Shown here: positions 62,919 to 64,000 of the stretch, one piece after another
Layout of the letters: each line of letters opens with the position of its first letter
Position numbering within the stretch: the stretch's first letter is position 1
Origin: Dictyobacter vulcani
GTDB lineage: Bacteria; Chloroflexota; Ktedonobacteria; Ktedonobacterales; Ktedonobacteraceae
NCBI RefSeq assembly: GCF_008974265.1
Contig: NZ_BKZW01000002.1
Coordinates: 1,116,001-1,180,000, forward strand
Reading direction: 5' to 3'
Length of the DNA stretch: 64,000 nt
Notes under the pieces: model-generated
Told to the model about the DNA's origin: nothing
Database searches by the model: none
The model's input: the letters and a program-made list of their open reading frames with translations, nothing else
Program-made: the position numbers and the translations under genes

Positions 62919-64000
62919 TCAGGCGCCGTCTGGATTGCCGAATATCACATCATCAACAAAAAAGGACGTTGGTAGATACTGATCGGTTGTTCCTACAAAG
63001 AAGAGTGTAACTTGTTGTCCCCGGTAGTTAGCCAGAGTACTGGTTACATCGAAGTTATATTGTACCCAACCGTCTGCATTGATATTGCATTTGGTTGAAA
63101 GGACTTTAATCACAGTACCACTCTTCGTACGTAGTGAGGCCGAGAAATTGTCGTAGCAACGTCTGCTATCATGCTGACTGGTTATGATCCTTAACCAGTA
63201 GCTTAGCACGAGGCTTGAGCTATTATTAGGTATCGTAACAGTTTGATAGATGGCATCGGCACAATTATTATGCCCACAGAGAAACGCGCCCAGGCGACCA
63301 GTATGTGGAAGTGTGCCATCTACAATCTCATAGCCAGCTTTCGAGCTTTCAGTCCACCCTGTACTTCCCTGCTCAAAGTTCCCATTAATGAGCAGATTGT
63401 TCCCAGGTGTTGGTGTAACTGGCGTCGCTGTAGGTACAGCGGTCGGTGTAGGTGTAATGGTTGGAGTTCTGGTAGGAGTCGGAGTGGCGGTTGGAACAGG
63501 TGTTGGGGTTGTGGTTGGTTGAGGCGTTGGCGTGCCTGATGTGCCTCCGGCCAGAGCCTGAGCAAGGACTGTGGCATTGGGTGAGCCGATGCCAGTGGCC
63601 AGATCATAGTTAGCACTGGCCTGGTAATACAGGTTATTGCCGGTGGTAACATCATGGAATGGGCTATATGGCTGTGCACCGTTGTAGACATTATACAAAG
63701 GCACGTGAGCGTTGCCTAACACTGGCTTGCCCTGAGCTGCCAGGGATTGGTTGATATCGGTCGCAATGCCTGCCCAGAGGGGAGCTGCCGCGCTGGTTCC
63801 GCCGACTGATAACCAGCCTCCACAGTTGGCGGCACTGGTAGTACAATAGATGGAATAGCCTGTAGCTGGATCTGCATCAGCTGAGACATCTGGCACCATG
63901 CGATGGGCATTGGTCAAATTAGTACCTGTCTGGTAACTCGGTTTGGTGAAGTATGAACTGACACCACCACCACCGCCAGATCCATTGCTAGAATTACCCC
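62919..64000 (-). CDS. Sedolisin-type (S53) serine protease, C-terminal part
   Basis: The gene runs off the window at 64000. The visible 360 residues start in the catalytic region (SSYFTKPSYQTGTNL; RMVPDVSADADPATGY). The nucleophile Ser is in WLSVGGTSAAAPLWAG, and the calcium-site Asp pattern is FHDVTTGNNLYYQASANYDL. A Thr/Pro-rich linker (PTPQPTTTPTPVPT and onward, about 50 residues) leads to a C-terminal beta-sandwich module (NLLINGNFEQGSTGW; FVDDVIFGNP), like a carbohydrate-binding domain. These secreted proteases act at low pH and mature by self-cleavage, with the propeptide expected outside the window. Confidence 0.9.
   Translation of the reverse strand, partial: GNSSNGSGGGGGVSSYFTKPSYQTGTNLTNAHRMVPDVSADADPATGYSIYCTTSAANCGGWLSVGGTSAAAPLWAGIATDINQSLAAQGKPVLGNAHVPLYNVYNGAQPYSPFHDVTTGNNLYYQASANYDLATGIGSPNATVLAQALAGGTSGTPTPQPTTTPTPVPTATPTPTRTPTITPTPTAVPTATPVTPTPGNNLLINGNFEQGSTGWTESSKAGYEIVDGTLPHTGRLGAFLCGHNNCADAIYQTVTIPNNSSSLVLSYWLRIITSQHDSRRCYDNFSASLRTKSGTVIKVLSTKCNINADGWVQYNFDVTSTLANYRGQQVTLFFVGTTDQYLPTSFFVDDVIFGNPDGA

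Noticed and set aside
1..64000. tRNA, rRNA and CRISPR arrays
   Set aside because: No T-loop-like GTTCRANNC context within a cloverleaf, no rRNA-like blocks, and no regularly spaced short repeats were found. The tandem CTAG elements are only two adjacent units without spacers.

Overview
This window looks like a piece of chromosome from a filamentous, spore-forming member of the Ktedonobacteria (Chloroflexota). This is inferred from the gene mix: Hanks-type kinases fused to ectodomains, two cytochromes P450, an Rsm22-type methyltransferase, a GH127 glycosidase, a sedolisin-type protease, beta-propeller proteins and many small interspersed palindromic repeats. No rRNA, tRNA, CRISPR array or complete transposase gene was found. 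Genes are mostly single or in short operons, often convergent, with strong hairpin terminators between them.

Layout. 1-2.5 kb: 5' end of a Tat-exported FAD-linked oxidase, a small unknown gene, a quinone oxidoreductase and a small coiled-coil gene. 2.7-6.6 kb: a membrane-tethered type 1 solute-binding protein and a GH127 arabinofuranosidase. 6.8-8.7 kb: a divergent MmyB-type regulator / aldo-keto reductase pair. 8.7-9.3 kb: a large palindromic repeat with a second small element inserted in it. 9.3-12.8 kb: L,D-transpeptidase, then a P450/phosphotransferase pair. 13.2-21.9 kb: DUF1992, two tandem GNAT proteins, an F420-reductase-like protein, Rsm22, an UlaG-like hydrolase, a secreted unknown, a methyltransferase and a GIY-YIG protein. 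22.2-27.3 kb: P450, threonine synthase, PfkB kinase and a Nudix-like/APH protein. 27.4-33.9 kb: a four-repeat surface protein, an ATP-grasp ligase, nucleoside hydrolase and a TPR protein. 34.3-40.2 kb: a kinase with an ectodomain, small metal-binding proteins, a glycosyltransferase, and a divergent CopC / cupredoxin pair. 40.5-45.5 kb: a tandem pair of CTAG-ended repeats, a superoxide dismutase remnant and the grpE-dnaK-dnaJ-cbpM chaperone operon. 45.7-53 kb: a second kinase, methyltransferase, adenosine deaminase, a PuuD-like hydrolase and a class B penicillin-binding protein. 53.3-64 kb: an SRPBCC protein, another palindromic repeat, three consecutive beta-propeller genes, an AceE-like E1, an amino acid permease and the 3' part of a sedolisin protease.

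Two themes cut across the window. First, nine genes, including grpE, dnaK and dnaJ, are broken by twelve single-base losses. Each is repaired by adding one base, usually in a short homopolymer. This points to undercalled homopolymers in the sequence rather than to real gene decay, so these genes are annotated across the break with corrected lengths. Second, at least three families of non-coding, terminal-inverted-repeat elements sit almost exclusively downstream of genes, sometimes flush with stop codons. They are non-autonomous (no transposase inside) and are the most unusual material here.
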